Assembly: GCF_037975245.1 (NCBI RefSeq)
Contig: NC_092571.1
Location: 855,501 to 919,500 of the forward strand
Source: Apostichopus japonicus
Lineage: Eukaryota; Echinodermata; Holothuroidea; Aspidochirotida; Stichopodidae
DNA: 64,000 nucleotides
Direction: 5' to 3'
Position 1 is the first letter of the stretch, and each line of letters starts with the position of its first letter. Shown here one piece after another: positions 11,330-23,512 of the stretch. Both the position numbers and the translations under genes were made by a program. A model generated the notes under the pieces. It saw nothing but the letters and a program-made list of their open reading frames with translations, did no database searches and was not told the origin of the DNA.

Positions 11330-12530
11330 CTAAAATTCAAGATATCTTTCAATATTTCAAATATATCTTTACCTAATATGATTTATCTTTAAACTTCATT
11401 TCAGACATCTGCAAATCGAACTCAATAGAGAAATTGAAGATATACGAAAAAAGGAATTAAAAACAATTCATTAAAAAAGGTATCAGAATTTAAAGATATC
11501 TTTCACTGAATTGAAGATATCGTAAAAGGGAATTAAAAATATATGAGTAGGAATAACAGATATCTCTAATTTTAATTTAATATATATTAAAAAGGAATTT
11601 AAGATATCTTTCGTGAATATATTAATTAAAGATGTCTTAAAATAGATTCAAATTTGAAGATATCTCTCATCGAAGTTAAGTATACCTTGCATAGAAATTA
11701 AAACTAAATCAGGAATTAAATATATCTCTCATTCCAATTAAATATATCATAAATAGGAATGAAAGATCTTTAATTTTAGTTAAAGATATTTTACAAAGGC
11801 AATTGAGGATATATATGAATATGAATTTAAAAAATCTCTATATGAATTAAAGATATCTCCTGTTCTAATTTAAGACAGGCGCGTAGCCAAGGGGGGGGAA
11901 GGGGGCAGCCGCCCCCCCCCCCCCCCCTTGAGCATATTTTTTACAATTTTTTTTAAGGTTTTTATGATATCGCTAGTATTTTCAAAAGAGAAAATGCTAA
12001 GATGCAACTAACAAGGCATGGGAAGTGCCATTTCCGGCGATCTGGGAGGCATTTACAGCCAAAATTTTCTTGTACGCTTCGCGCCAATCATGGTGGCGCT
12101 ACGCTTAGATAGTTTGCAATGCAGAATCTACAGTTTCGCCCCTCCCTTGGCAAATTCCTGGCTACGCGCCTGATTTAAGACGTCTTGAACAGGAATGAAA
12201 GAAATCTCTTATTCGAATAACAGTTATCTTAAATAGGATGTAAAGATATCTCTTATCGAATTAAAGATATCTCTTATCGAATTAAAGATATCTTAAATAG
12301 ATATTAAAAAATATGTTGAATAGTTACCTCTAAGTCGAATTAAAGATATATTGATGGGAATGAAATATATCTCTAAACAAATTAAACTTAATCAAAGATT
12401 TCTGACATTTTATCGGCATTAGCGAGATATATTTTTCATTTACAGATATGTCAAATTTATGTAGAGATGTCTGTAACTATTTAAAGAATATTTGTAAATA
12501 TTTGAAGATATCTTTATTTTGGGAATAAAA
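11330..12530. repeat. Degenerate GATATCT-rich AT repeat region
   Basis: Words such as AAAGATATCTT and GAATTAAAGATATCT recur every 25-40 bases on both sides of the miniature at 11876-12172. It looks like an older, diverged relative of the sharp 21-bp array at 13921-14833. No coding is seen. Confidence 0.7.
11876..12172. mobile_element. hAT-type miniature with 8-bp target duplication
   Basis: A 297-bp element with inverted ends CAGGCGCGTAGCCA and TGGCTACGCGCCTG. It is flanked on both sides by ATTTAAGA (11868-11875 and 12173-12180), a perfect 8-bp duplication typical of the hAT superfamily. Inside the left end lie long G and C runs. The body contains GATATCGCTAGTA and TGGTGGCGCTACGC, words shared with several other copies in this window. 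There is no transposase, so it is non-autonomous. Confidence 0.88.
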
Positions 12531-13735
12531 ATGGCTCCCTGCAGGCTGTAAGAGAATCTTAATGTTGAAAAGGAAAGCGACATGTGGAAGGAAATGGGAG
12601 GGAAGGGAGGGACGGGGCACCAAGAAGGGGGGAGTCCCATAGCCAGGAATTGTGAGTTAGGGGAACAAAATTCTCAGGAGAGGGAAGATATTTGATTCAA
12701 TTAACTTTAACTTGGCTGAATTGTAACGGTTATCTTTGCTGTTAATTGCTACAGTGGATGGATATATGGATATGTCATTTAGCTATGCAGGGCCTATAGC
12801 CCTTTGCCTCTTTGACCAGCCTATACCCGTGCAACTAACGAAGATATTGATTTTCTCTCTGTTGGGTATGTCCTTTATTAACCTATTATGATAGAATGAT
12901 GGGTGGTAAGGGGGCACCTAAAAGTACTGGTACCCCCCCCTACCCACCCCTCGCGGCAAAATCAGTGTTACAAGAAAAAATAACTAAAGGCTGTTCTTTC
13001 TCATTTAAAATACCCGCTCTCAGAAATGTTAACTTATCCAATTAATTCCTATAGATACCAACTATATAAAGCAATGTAAATGTTCAATAAATAGTCAATA
13101 ATAAACCTGGCGCTTCAGGTTTCACGATCGTTCATTATATAGACCGATAAATTTGGTTTATTTATGTATCGATCATTTCGCCTGCATATATGTGTAAACA
13201 CAAACTATCCAGTTAGATCTAACTTTGGCAACTCCATTCTTAGAATTGTTATTTAGTCTGACAATTGTAGGCCTATCTTCTTCTTTTTTGAAAATTCAAC
13301 TTTTGTCTCTGAATTGCAACCTGTAATTATACTAAAATTTCTCAGTGTTGAGTTCTTCCACTTTTTCCTTGAATTTACTTTCAAATACATGAAAATATCA
13401 AAGTCTGAACTCTGAAGGCTTTGTGATTTGCTCAAACATTCCACTTAGCTATCTGGCTAATTGTGGGTACCAACCAATTAATTCACTGGTAAGGATTTAT
13501 CAATATAGAATTTTTATTCCAAACTGTTTCAATAATCAGAAATAAGTCTCCCTCTGTGAAACAATGACACATAGCCTAGATGTCCTATGTATGAGCAAAT
13601 GAACATTTTCTGTCACTAATTTTGAACTAGCATATCAGCTCTGCCATGCACCATCCCTCCCTTTAAAAAGTGTTATAATGAAAGAGTTAGATAACATGAA
13701 ATGAGTTAGAGTTAGCATAGTTTTTTAGCATATTT
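12531..13735. other. Intergenic, no gene seen
   Basis: AT-rich sequence with scattered G or C runs (for example near 12610 and 12935). Open frames are short and resemble no family. Confidence 0.5.
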
Positions 13736-14880
13736 TATGTATTTGTTTATGATATCGCTAGTAACTTCAAAATAGAAAATGCTTAGATGCAACTTACAAG
13801 GCCTGGGAAGTGTCATTTCCAGCAATCTGGGAGGCATTTTCGACCAAAATTTTCTTTTGCGCTTCGCGCCAACTTATGGTGGCGCTACGCTTAGATAGTT
13901 TGCCTACAAGCTTCGCCCCTATGGAAAGCCATTTTAACATTTAATCGGGAATTTTAGATATCTGAAATTGTTTCTTATTTTCAGATATCTGAAATTGAAT
14001 TCGAGATATCTGAAATTGAATTCGAGATATCTAAAAAAGATTTCGAGATATCTGAAATTCTAATTCAGATATCTGAAATTGAATTCGAGATATCTGAAAT
14101 TGAATTCGAGATATCCGAAATTGAATTCGAGATATCTGAAATTCTATTTCAGATATCTTAAATTTAATTCGAGATATCTGAAATTGAATTCGAGATATCT
14201 GAAATTGAATTCAAGATATCTGCAATTCTAATTCGAGATATCTGAAATTGAATTCGAGATATCTGCAATTGAATTCGAGATATCTGAAATGCATATGCAT
14301 AAATTTCCGATTAAATGTTAAAATGGCACGTATGGAAAGCCATTTAACATTTAATCGGGAAATTTCAGATATCTGTAATTGAATTCGAGATATCTGAAAT
14401 TGAATTCGAGATATCTAAAATTCTATTTCAGATATCTGAAATTGAATTCGAGATATCTGAAATTGAATTCGAGATATCTGAAAATGAATTCGAGATATCT
14501 GAAATTTTATTTCAGATATCTGAAATTGAATTCGAGATATCTGAAATTGAATTCGAGATATCCAAAATTCTATTTCAGATATCTGAAATTGAATTCGAGA
14601 TATCCGAAATTGAATTCGAGATATCTGAAATTGAATTCGAGATATCTCGAATTCAATTTCAGATATCTGAAATTCCCTGGTATTTCGAGATATCTGAAAT
14701 TGATTTTAAGATATCTGCATATATTTGTAGATATCTTAAATAAATTGGAGATATCTGTAATTTAATTTGAGATATCTGAAATTATTTCGAGATATCTGAA
14801 ATTCCTTATTAAATGTTAAAACGGCTTTCCATACGCCCCTCCCTTGGCAAATTCCTCGCAAGGCGCCTTTCTAACCGTGT
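13736..14880. mobile_element. hAT-type miniature split by a later insertion
   Basis: 13736-13920 and 14834-14880 together reproduce the family seen at 11876-12172: GATATCGCTAGTAACTTC, TGGTGGCGCTACGC, CTTCGCCCCT, then CCCTTGGCAAATTCC. The 913-bp satellite element at 13921-14833 interrupts it inside the CGCCCCT word. The left terminus is not recognisable and the right one is diverged. Confidence 0.8.
13921..14833. mobile_element. Satellite-bearing inverted-repeat element, two units
   Basis: Two adjacent units (13921-14327 and about 14330-14833) each have inverted ends of the form ATGGAAAGCCATTTTAACAT ... ATGTTAAAATGGC or ATGTTAAAACGGCTTTCCAT. Each is filled with a 21-bp tandem repeat, AGATATCTGAAATTGAATTCG. 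The pair sits inside a hAT miniature and is flanked by CGCCCCT on both sides (13914-13920, 14834-14840), a 7-bp duplication (7 of 8 if extended). The 21-bp period keeps a frame open (RYLKLNS repeats), which I take as a by-product. Confidence 0.82.
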
Positions 14881-15000
14881 CACAATTTGTTACTATATAT
14901 GACCGAAAGTAGTTTTCATTTTTTATTCGAAATGAATAGCTAGACGGACCGCATCCGTAATGAAATTTGGTTTGCCGATGAAAAGGAAAATTGGGCTGTA

Positions 15001-15429
15001 ACAACCATATTTAAAAAAATATCGGCGACCATGGGAGGGGAAAGGGGGGACATGCGCCCCCCCCCAATATTTTAGGTGGGGAATATGCGGTATTATATAA
15101 TAGTAACTAATATCCCCCCCCCCCCAATATTTGGTGGCATAATTTTTTTGTGGCTATAAATAGAAAATAATGCGTGAGATTATTTATCCAAATCATATTT
15201 GGCGGTGGCTAAAACTTCATCCAACACATGCTGCATGAGGTAAATGACTCTTCGTGGTCGTTTCTGTGACCTTTGACCGTATAGCATGTAGTCACTCATG
15301 ATTATTATCATAATGTCTGTACATCTCTTGTGTATGAGTATAAGTACGTACACTCATATATATATAATCCACATCGATATGGGTTCACTGGGTTTCCATT
15401 TGGCCTGTTTCCTACAAGATTTCTAACCG
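15001..15429. other. Intergenic with G/C runs, no gene seen
   Basis: Two diverged copies of a C-run followed by CAATATTTnGGTGG occur at about 15055-15080 and 15113-15138. Otherwise I see nothing assignable. Confidence 0.5.
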
Positions 15430-16046
15430 CAGGCGCGTAGCCAAGGGGGGGGGCGAAAGGTGGAGACCGCCCCCCCCCCCTCGAGAATATATTTTTGGTA
15501 TTTTTATTATGATATCGAAGTTTTATAGTAGCCGACATAAGAGGTTTTAATATTTGTACACCAATAAATTAACTGTGTCTGAATTTTCGAAAATTCCTTG
15601 ACCAACATTCTTCATCATACTACCCTCTACTCGTGCAATTTCGACCGGTCTGTTAGGGGTTGAAGGGGGTTTTTCTATATTGGTTGTCCACAGATGAAAT
15701 TTTGTGCAACATTATGAGTATGTTTTGAAGTGAATTTATTATTCAAATTCTGAACAAATAATGGGCTTAAAACCTTGAAAAGTGGGACGGACGGGTATTG
15801 TGGGACGTTACGTAGAATTACCTACAAATGCAATGATCCACAGGAGATATGAATGAAAAAAAACTATTGGGAAAAGCTTGGTTCCCAGGCAAAAGTGTAC
15901 ATCTGGTTGGTCATTTTCAAGCCCGAGAAGTGCCATTTTCGGTGATCTGGGGGCTATAAAAACCAGAAATTTTCTTGTACGCTGCGCGCCAACCAATGGT
16001 GGCGCTCCGCTTAGATAGTAATTCGCCTGCACCCAAGCAAATGCCC
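15430..16046. mobile_element. Long hAT-type repeat, first copy
   Basis: Starts CAGGCGCGTAGCCAAGG with G and C runs and ends near GGTGGCGCTCCGCTTAGATA. Its body matches, in reverse orientation, the repeats starting at 23826 and 28120 (shared words CAACCAATATAGAAAAACC and ACCAACCAGATGTACACTTT read on the minus strand). No transposase is seen. An open frame across 15808-16260 is a chance product of this repeat. Confidence 0.72.
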
Positions 16047-16259
16047 CCCCCCAATATTTGAAACAAATCGCCGCCCCTTTGCCAAAGCATAGTATAAACC
16101 ACAGAGAATAGGCCAAATGTGAGACAATTTGAAATAACCTGTTGACCCCTGGAAGATAATGTTGAAACCCTTTGAGATAACCTGATGACCCCTTGAAGCT
16201 CAGAGTGTGAAAACTAGGTGTGTTTATATCACCCAACACATAACTGTACGTGATCTTCA

Positions 16260-16990
16260 AGATTACTTCAGACCAATTGTATATTGAGCCACTTCACAAA
16301 ACCAAAGTGAACTGAAGTTGACCAAAACTATGTTCACCAAAAGAAAATTATACCATCGGAAAGTTCACAGATTAACTGTTGTTTTAATTTTGGAGTTATC
16401 ATGTTTCCAAGGAATTCAGATTTGACATCTATTGACCTCACATGACCTCTTCCAACAAACACTAGGGTTCTTGAACTTATTAAGGATCCCAGTATGAACT
16501 TCATCATCCAGTCTTCCCCTTTTGGAGTTTACAAGTGTTTTCAATGTTTTCAGACTTTGACTTCTGTTGACCTCAAATGACCTCCTCTGTTGACCTAACC
16601 TCGACAGAAAACTATACGTTTCCTTCAACTCACAAAGGTGAATCCACATACCAAATAAAAAGTTCATCCAAACTTTACCTTTGGATTTATCATGTTTACT
16701 AAGTTTTTCAGACCTTGACCTCTGTTGACCAGTGACCTTCAAGAAAAAGTAAGGGAAGTTGCATGTATTTGCTGGGGTGAATCCACAGTAAGTATGAACT
16801 TCAATTTTGGAGTTACAGTGTTTTACTGGGTTTACAGACTTGGACTTCAAATGACCTTTGACCTCCACAGAAAACCATAGGGCTTTTAGTCTCGTGAATC
16901 CACATGTCAAGTACGTGGTTCATCCAACCTTTGCTGTTGGATTTATCATGATGACAGGGTTTTCAACATTTTCGAACATGCTAGAATTTC
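16260..16990. repeat. About 120-bp imperfect repeats rich in TGACCT
   Basis: Four to six loose copies share GTGAATCCACA, AACTTCATCC, TTTGGAGTTACA or TTGGATTTATCATG, and TTTCAGACTTTGACTTCTGT followed by GACCTCAAATGACC. A related stretch occurs in ATPase intron 4 (about 40620-41020) in the opposite orientation. Confidence 0.65.
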
Positions 16991-18189
16991 TCAACCTATG
17001 AAATCCCGTGAATGGCACTGGGTAGGGCCATGATCGTTTTATGGAAGTGTCAATCAAGACTTTTGGAAGAAGAGGGCGTAGTCGACTCTCGTGGGATTGG
17101 GGTACTTCCCTGGCAAAAATAGACAATTAGACATCCAAATTATCCAATGATGCACTCTGGGCCATAATTAGTCCATAAATTAGGTTTGGAATTGTGCAAA
17201 TTGATAACCTTGAATTATTGTGTGGCTTAAAAGGGGGTGCATACCCGGAGAGACTGGTTATGAAGGTAGGGACCACGTCCTCTTCCACCCCCTCCCCCCC
17301 TTGCGTACACCACCTAACTTTTCTTCTTTGTTGCCGTACTGGTTTTTTGCACTTGCTACAAATCACTTATTTAAACCACACAATTTGGTAAAGGGTATTA
17401 GCCTAATAATGTCAATATGGCACAAGATCAACGAACTTCAAAGTTGGTGGGTTACCGATGAGGTCGCTTCAGAGTGATACCATGCATCATAGTAGTCATA
17501 TAACCAAATTTGGGTGAGATCAGAGGCTTCATGAATAACCCTCTTTTATTTTTATTGTATTTTCAATAATTTATTGCTCGTCCCTTCTTTAAATTAGAGG
17601 GCAGTAGACAAGTCAAAAGGGAACAGTTACTCGAGTCCGCGCATGAAACATGAAAAATCGTTTTATGGCTGACGTACCAAGTAGTAGGCTGGACATGACA
17701 ACAATATAGCGCTTAGCCTACAATTAAGGTTAACTACGGTGGGTTAACGTCATGCATTTGCAGTTCCAATTTGATCTGTTTTGTGATTGAAAGATGTTTG
17801 GTCCACTTCAACATGACTTCATCTGAAACAACGAAATTAACATGAAATTAGATATCATCGAATTCTATAATGAACCACCCATCAGGTCTGTATCGCTGTT
17901 AAAGTTTGTGTCACTTTCGATAAGCATAGAGGCTAAACGTACGTCGTTAGGCCAAACTTACCCAACGTTAGGCCGAACGTAGTAACACTAACTAACATTG
18001 GCCTAATTCAGCCTTGGCCAAATTATGCCCATACCTAGATGCCTATTGATACAGCATGTCCCAATTTACGAGGCCTATCCTACAACTATAGCCTAAGCTG
18101 GGCTAAATAGGCGTATTGTTACATGTAATGTTAGTGTAACTGTAAGGCAAGGCTAAGGTTGGCATTGGGCTAGGCCTAGGGACAAACTG
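16991..18189. other. Intergenic, no gene seen
   Basis: Several short open frames overlap on both strands at 17127-17477, but none resembles a family. Many GGCCTA/TAGGCC words occur at about 17940-18180. Confidence 0.45.
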
Positions 18190-18725
18190 AAACGAATGAC
18201 AGCGAATGACCGAATGACAATTGACTTTGTACAGGGTTAATTATCATTTGCGAATGACAGCGAATGACAACGAAAGACAGTGTTGAGAAGAGATAGAATG
18301 ATTAACGGAGTGGAGTAAATGCGGTTATTGGTATTCTGCGCAAAAATGATTTGAGGAAAATCGCATGTTACGTGGTTGCAGGGTTTTGGTGTACTTTACG
18401 GAGAGAAACCACAGGGAAAGTTTTTGTGTGAGAATGCTCTTGAGTGCTGTGCTTTTTACCTCTGTAGATTTATATAGAAAGATAACTGAAGCCGTTTCAA
18501 GATTTATAGTATTGTTAATTTGTTAGTTTCTAACAATTAATATCGGAAAAATGACGTTAAATTTATTTTTTAAAATCAGACTTACAATTTCGGTTACTAT
18601 AAGGTGCGTTTGTATCTTGTCCGTACTTTACTAGATCTAGATACCCACGAAGTCTGAACTGTGATATCCGGTTGAAGCAAATGTCTGTGCTGTCATTACT
18701 GTCATTCGTTTTAGTCAACGCAATT
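18190..18725. repeat. CGAATGACA clusters in inverted orientation
   Basis: GCGAATGACA-type words cluster at 18191-18280, and the complement CTGTCATTCG or ACTGTCATTCG recurs at 18690-18765. The same word follows the element at 20375 and reappears at 27840. This may mark the ends of a foldback element into which the 18767-20375 element inserted. Confidence 0.5.
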
Positions 18726-18766
18726 TTTTAGTGTGTACAACATATTGTCATTCGTTATGTGTAACG

Positions 18767-20375
18767 CAATTGGGTCATTCCGTGTCAAATCACGGATGGC
18801 TGTTGCTACACCCTCTCCAAAAATTCCCAAATTTATTGTATGATTGGACCACCATGAAATAAGCATATTCTGAAAATTTCAGTTGCATTGCTTTACAATT
18901 GGCCGATTTATCACACTTTGAAATTCCGCAATTTGTCGCCACCATGGCATTTTGGCATATTCTTAACTTTTGAGGTTTCATTTCTCAGCAATTAAACATT
19001 CTACTACCTTTCTATTATAGCTGCCTATAGAGTTCATCCCATAGAACAGGAAAATGAAAAATTAGGCTACAAAAATATTGTCTTGTGGAGTTAGGTCAAC
19101 TTAAAAGTGTCAAAATATTCGATTTTTGTACTTTTCACTAAAAATTGTGCTATTTTTAGTGATAAATTACTCCTAAACCGGAGTGCCATGAGTGCCAGAA
19201 GACTATGTTTAAACCTAACACTTATATACATACTGTACATATACACCCAGTACAGTGTATGTACTGTACACACTGTACATACATATGTATGTACTGGTTG
19301 AAATTCATTTTTTTAGTCTTCTAATTAAATGAATTCAACCAGGAGCAGACAAGTACATTGCAAATAGTATTTTTTTATATGAAATTAAAACTGCACAGTA
19401 TTGAATTTAATGACCTTGAAGTACAGTACAATACCCAGGCTCAAAACAAATGGAACATCAAAACAGGCAAAAACGTTTCTTTGTAAAAATCCCAAACTTT
19501 GAGGATTTTTCATTTCAAAATAAGGCAAAACACCCTCCTGAAATTTTTTGTACAAACAGGGTAGTACTATATCTCTTCCAGAAAAAATTATCAGATTTTT
19601 TTAATTTGACGCGTTTTGAGTTATTGGCCGTCAAAAACAACCTCTTTTGTACATCGGAGCAACTTAACAACCTCATAAATTAATATTGAGAACAGCTAGA
19701 ACCCTGAAATTTGTTAAGGTGTAAGAACTTTATACTTATAATTAAAGTATAAAACCCTGACAGCTCTAACATGGATACTTTGGTAAATAATTGGCATCAA
19801 AACCCCTACCTCATGTTGAATCGCAGCATGGAAAAGCAACTTTAGAGTTGCACAACTTGCGAACATATAATAGGAAAGCATTGTAATCATTATTTTGCAA
19901 TGTTTGTACTAGACATAATAACCTCTGAAAGAATCAAGTACCCTAAAGCAATGGTTTAGGAGCAATTCATCACTACAAATAGCACATTTTTTAGTGAAAA
20001 GTACAAAAATCGAATATTTTGACACTTTTAAGTTGACCTAACTCCACAAGACAATATTTTTGTAGCCTAATTTTTTATTTTCCGGTTCTATGGGATGAAC
20101 TCTATAGGCATCTGTAATAGAAAGGTAGTAGAATGTTTAATTCATGAGAAATGAAACCTCAAAAGTCAAGAAAATGCCAAAATGCCATGGTGGCGACAAA
20201 TTGCGGAATTTCAAAGTGTGATAAATCGGCCAATTGTAAAGCAATGCAACTGAAATTTTCAGAATATGCTTATTTCATGGTGGTCCAATCATACAATAAA
20301 TTTGGGAATTTTTCAAAGATGTCGAACTACAACATACCCCAAAATTTGGTGATTTGATATGGAATGACCCAATTG
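18767..20375. mobile_element. Long inverted-repeat element, 0.4-kb arms
   Basis: Arms of about 415-423 bp (18767-19179 and 19953-20375) are inverted copies of each other, from outer ends CAATTGGGTCATTCC / GGAATGACCCAATTG to inner ends CTCCTAAACC / GGTTTAGGAG. The arms are highly similar apart from a diverged patch near the outer ends. The centre (19180-19952) codes for nothing recognisable. I read it as a non-autonomous foldback DNA transposon of unassigned superfamily. The palindromic ends make target duplications hard to tell. Confidence 0.82.
19205..19290. repeat. GTAC-rich palindromic microsatellite
   Basis: Inside the long inverted-repeat element, words such as ACTGTACATA, GTACAGTGTATGTACTGTAC and CATACATATGTATG form short palindromes. 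Confidence 0.6.
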
Positions 20376-21770
20376 TCATTCGTTTTAGTAACACCCTAGG
20401 CTAGGTCCAGCCCAATTGGTCTTGTTCCCAGACACCCCCACAGACACTTTAAAATATATTTATGATTACACAGTAGCCTAGCTATACATAACAGAAACCG
20501 TAAGTAGATTGCATGGCCAAGGTTTTAGTGTAAATTTACCTTTTTGACTTCAAACATGACACAGTCTAGGTATTTGCAATTTGTGTGTCAACGATGATGG
20601 TCAGCCTATACAGGAGCAATTAATTTTCTTACAGTTTCTTCAGGCTGTAGAGCTCTGTAGAGATCTTTACACCATGGAACTGTCTACTCTACTGATCTGT
20701 TACCCTCATCTGCCACAGAGAGACAGATAACATTTTCACCAGACAAAGATTACATTAAGTTATAGGCCTAGTACTTCATACTTATGGCAGTCTTACTTAG
20801 GCTTACTTTCAGAGGATTACATAGGCTTAGCTATGCTAAGGATTACTTAGGCTTACCTAGACAGGGCTTACAAAAATAACTTATGGACAGAACAAGGCTT
20901 TGAAACTGTGTCAGAGGGATGTAGTACATCATATCAGCAGCCAACTAATTGAACCAGATTATCCAGAAAAAAATTTCCAAACTGTACCAATTTGGCTAAA
21001 GAAATGTTATCCAGGGTTGATCATCTTTTACTGGGCAGTTTTGACAGCCAGGTCAAAGCCAGGTTTTCACCAGGGGACTTTTCCCACCTCAAAATATATT
21101 TAAACCATTCCAGAATTGCAGAAGTGAAGGAAAATCCCCTTAAATGATACAAAACAACACATAATAAATTAGGTGATCTAGATGCATTATTAATGAACAA
21201 GGGAATAATAACTATGAAATTATAACCAATGGAAAGGAGTAAGGAAGTTTCATGGCCACGGGGGCACCATTCAGAAGCCAAAATACCTTGCATACAGTGC
21301 AACCTGGTTGACTTTTTGAAGCATTCTGCCATCACTAGAAATGCTTCATTCTTTTACCTACCGCTTTTGGTTGACCATCAATTCTGCAAATGCCCCAGAA
21401 AATTATACATAACTTTGTGATTTCTTTCTAATAAATTATAGGTAAATTCCTCAGGTTTTGGGATTTGAATGCTTTCTAGGCAAGGCAAAACCTGATGCTA
21501 TATTCCTAAATAATTTAAAGTATCAACAGGAAATATTTCAAAACCATTCGCAACACTATAAACCTGTCTTCAGTCTAAAAATTCTTTTACAATGAATGGT
21601 GAAATGGTAAATTTGCGATGAAAATTAGAGTACAGTTATAGGGGGTGGAGGGGGGGGGGGAGCACTCTTGTCCTCATAGCCCTATCCTCCAATCTTTCAC
21701 CTTTGACTGTAGTTCATTATTTCAACAGAATGTAATTTGTTATAGTACAGTTGGGAATGCCGTACTGGAG
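20376..21770. other. Intergenic, no gene seen
   Basis: Mostly unique-looking sequence. GATTACTTAGGCTTAC-like words repeat at about 20795-20870. Open frames on both strands at 20900-21420 are short and unlike any family. A G run lies at about 21640-21660. Confidence 0.45.
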
Positions 21771-23060
21771 GTGGTACAGTAGAACAGTACAGTAGAACAG
21801 TAATACAGTAGAACAGTAATACAGTATGTAGAACAGTAATACAGTACATATTACAGTATTACTTAATGCAGTAGAACAGTAATGCAGTAGAACAGTAATA
21901 CAGTACGTAGAACAGTAATACAGTACATATTACAGTAATACAGTAGAACAGTAATGCAGTAGAACAGTAATGCAGTAGAACAGTAATACAGTACGTAGAA
22001 CAGTAATACGGTACATATTACAGTAATACAGTAATGCAGTAATGCAGTAGAACAATAATACAGTAGAACAGTAATACAGCACATATTACAGTAGAACAGT
22101 AATACAGTAGAACAGTAATACAGTACATATTACAGTAATCAGTAGAACAGTAATACAGTAGAATAGTAATACAGTACATAGAACAGTAATACAGTAGAAC
22201 AGTAATGCAGTAGAACAGTAATACAGTACGTAGAACAGTAATACGGTACATATTACAGTAATACAGTAGAACAGTAATGCAGTAGAACAGTAATACAGTA
22301 ATACAGTAGAACAATAATACAGTAGAACAGTAATACAGCACATATGACAGTAGAACAGTAATACAGTAGAACAGTAATACAGTACATATTACAGTAGTCA
22401 GTAGAACAGTAATACAGTAGAACAGTAATACAGTAGAATAGTAATACAGTACATAGAACAGTAATACAGTAGAACAGTAATACAGTAGAACAGTAATACA
22501 GTACATACTGGTAATACATTAAAACAGTAATACCGTACTTATTGCTGTAATACAGTAGAACAGTCATACAGTAATACAGTAGAACAGTAATACAGTACAT
22601 ATTACAGTAGAACAGTAATACAGTAGAACAGTAATACAGTTCATTTGACAGTAGAACAGTAATACAGTAGATATACAGTAATATAGTAAAACAGTAATAC
22701 AGTAAAGCAGTTATATAGTAGAACAGTAATAAAGTAGAACAGTCATACAGTTCATTCGACAGTAATCAGTAGAACAGTAATCAGTAGAACAGTAATACAG
22801 TACATATACAGTAATATAGTAAAACAGTAACGCAGTAAAGCAGTAATATAGTAGAACAGTAATACAGGAGAACAGTATACAGTACATATTACAGTAGAAC
22901 AGTTATACAGTAGAACAGTAATACAGTACATATTACAGTAATCAGTAGAACAGTTATACAGTACATATTACAGTAACACAGTAGAACAGTAATACAGTAG
23001 AACAATAATACAGTAGAACAGTAATACAGTAGAACAGTAATACAGTAGCACATTAGAAAT
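21771..23060. repeat. ACAGTAGAACAGTAAT satellite
   Basis: About 1.29 kb built from a 16-bp unit ACAGTAGAACAGTAAT (itself two 8-bp halves), interspersed with a variant block containing GTACATATTACAGTA. The block order recurs, giving a higher-order pattern. The minus strand stays open over long stretches (VLLYYCST-type peptides), a consequence of the repeat and not evidence of a gene. Confidence 0.92.
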
Positions 23061-23211
23061 GCAGTGCAAAACAGAATTTTAAGGGTCTTTGCTGGTTATG
23101 TTCAGTAGAACCAGGCTTACATTTTGCCTCTCAGAACAGTAAATAACGATGACCAATATGTACACTGTAGGAGAAGTGTAGGTTTAGTGACGAGACCACT
23201 GGACCGTGACC

Positions 23212-23512
23212 GGACAAATACCCCCCAGACAAATACCCCCCGGACGATTACCCCCCAGACAATAACCCCCCGGACGATTACCACCCGGACAGATACCCCC
23301 GGGACAAATACCATCCCGGACAACTACCCCCCAGGACAACTACCACCCGGACAGAAACCCCCCGGACAATTACCCCCGAGGACAAAAACCCCCCGGACAA
23401 GTACCCACCCGGACAACTACCCCCGAGGACGAATACCCCCTAGACAATTACCCCCCTAGACAATTACCCCCCCGGATAAATAACCCCCGGACGAATATAC
23501 CCCTGGACATAT
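23212..23512 (+). repeat. 15-bp CCCCCGGACAAATAC array, plus orientation
   Basis: About 20 units of a 15-bp motif, with AATTAC, GATTAC and AACTAC variants in the second half of the unit. The same motif forms the array at 33055-33366 in the opposite orientation. The unit length is a multiple of three, so a Pro/Thr-rich frame stays open. Confidence 0.9.

Noticed and set aside
14379-14765. 128-codon open frame with RYLKLNS repeats
   Set aside because: It comes from the 21-bp satellite whose period is a multiple of three; inverted ends and a target duplication show it is a mobile satellite.
15808-16260. 150-codon minus-strand open frame
   Set aside because: Lies across a repeat present at 23826 and 28120, where the frame is not kept; includes translated non-coding termini.
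21863-22600. Overlapping minus-strand open frames of up to 162 codons (VLLYYCST type)
   Set aside because: They follow from the 16-bp satellite lacking stops on that strand; there is no family, start context or splice structure.
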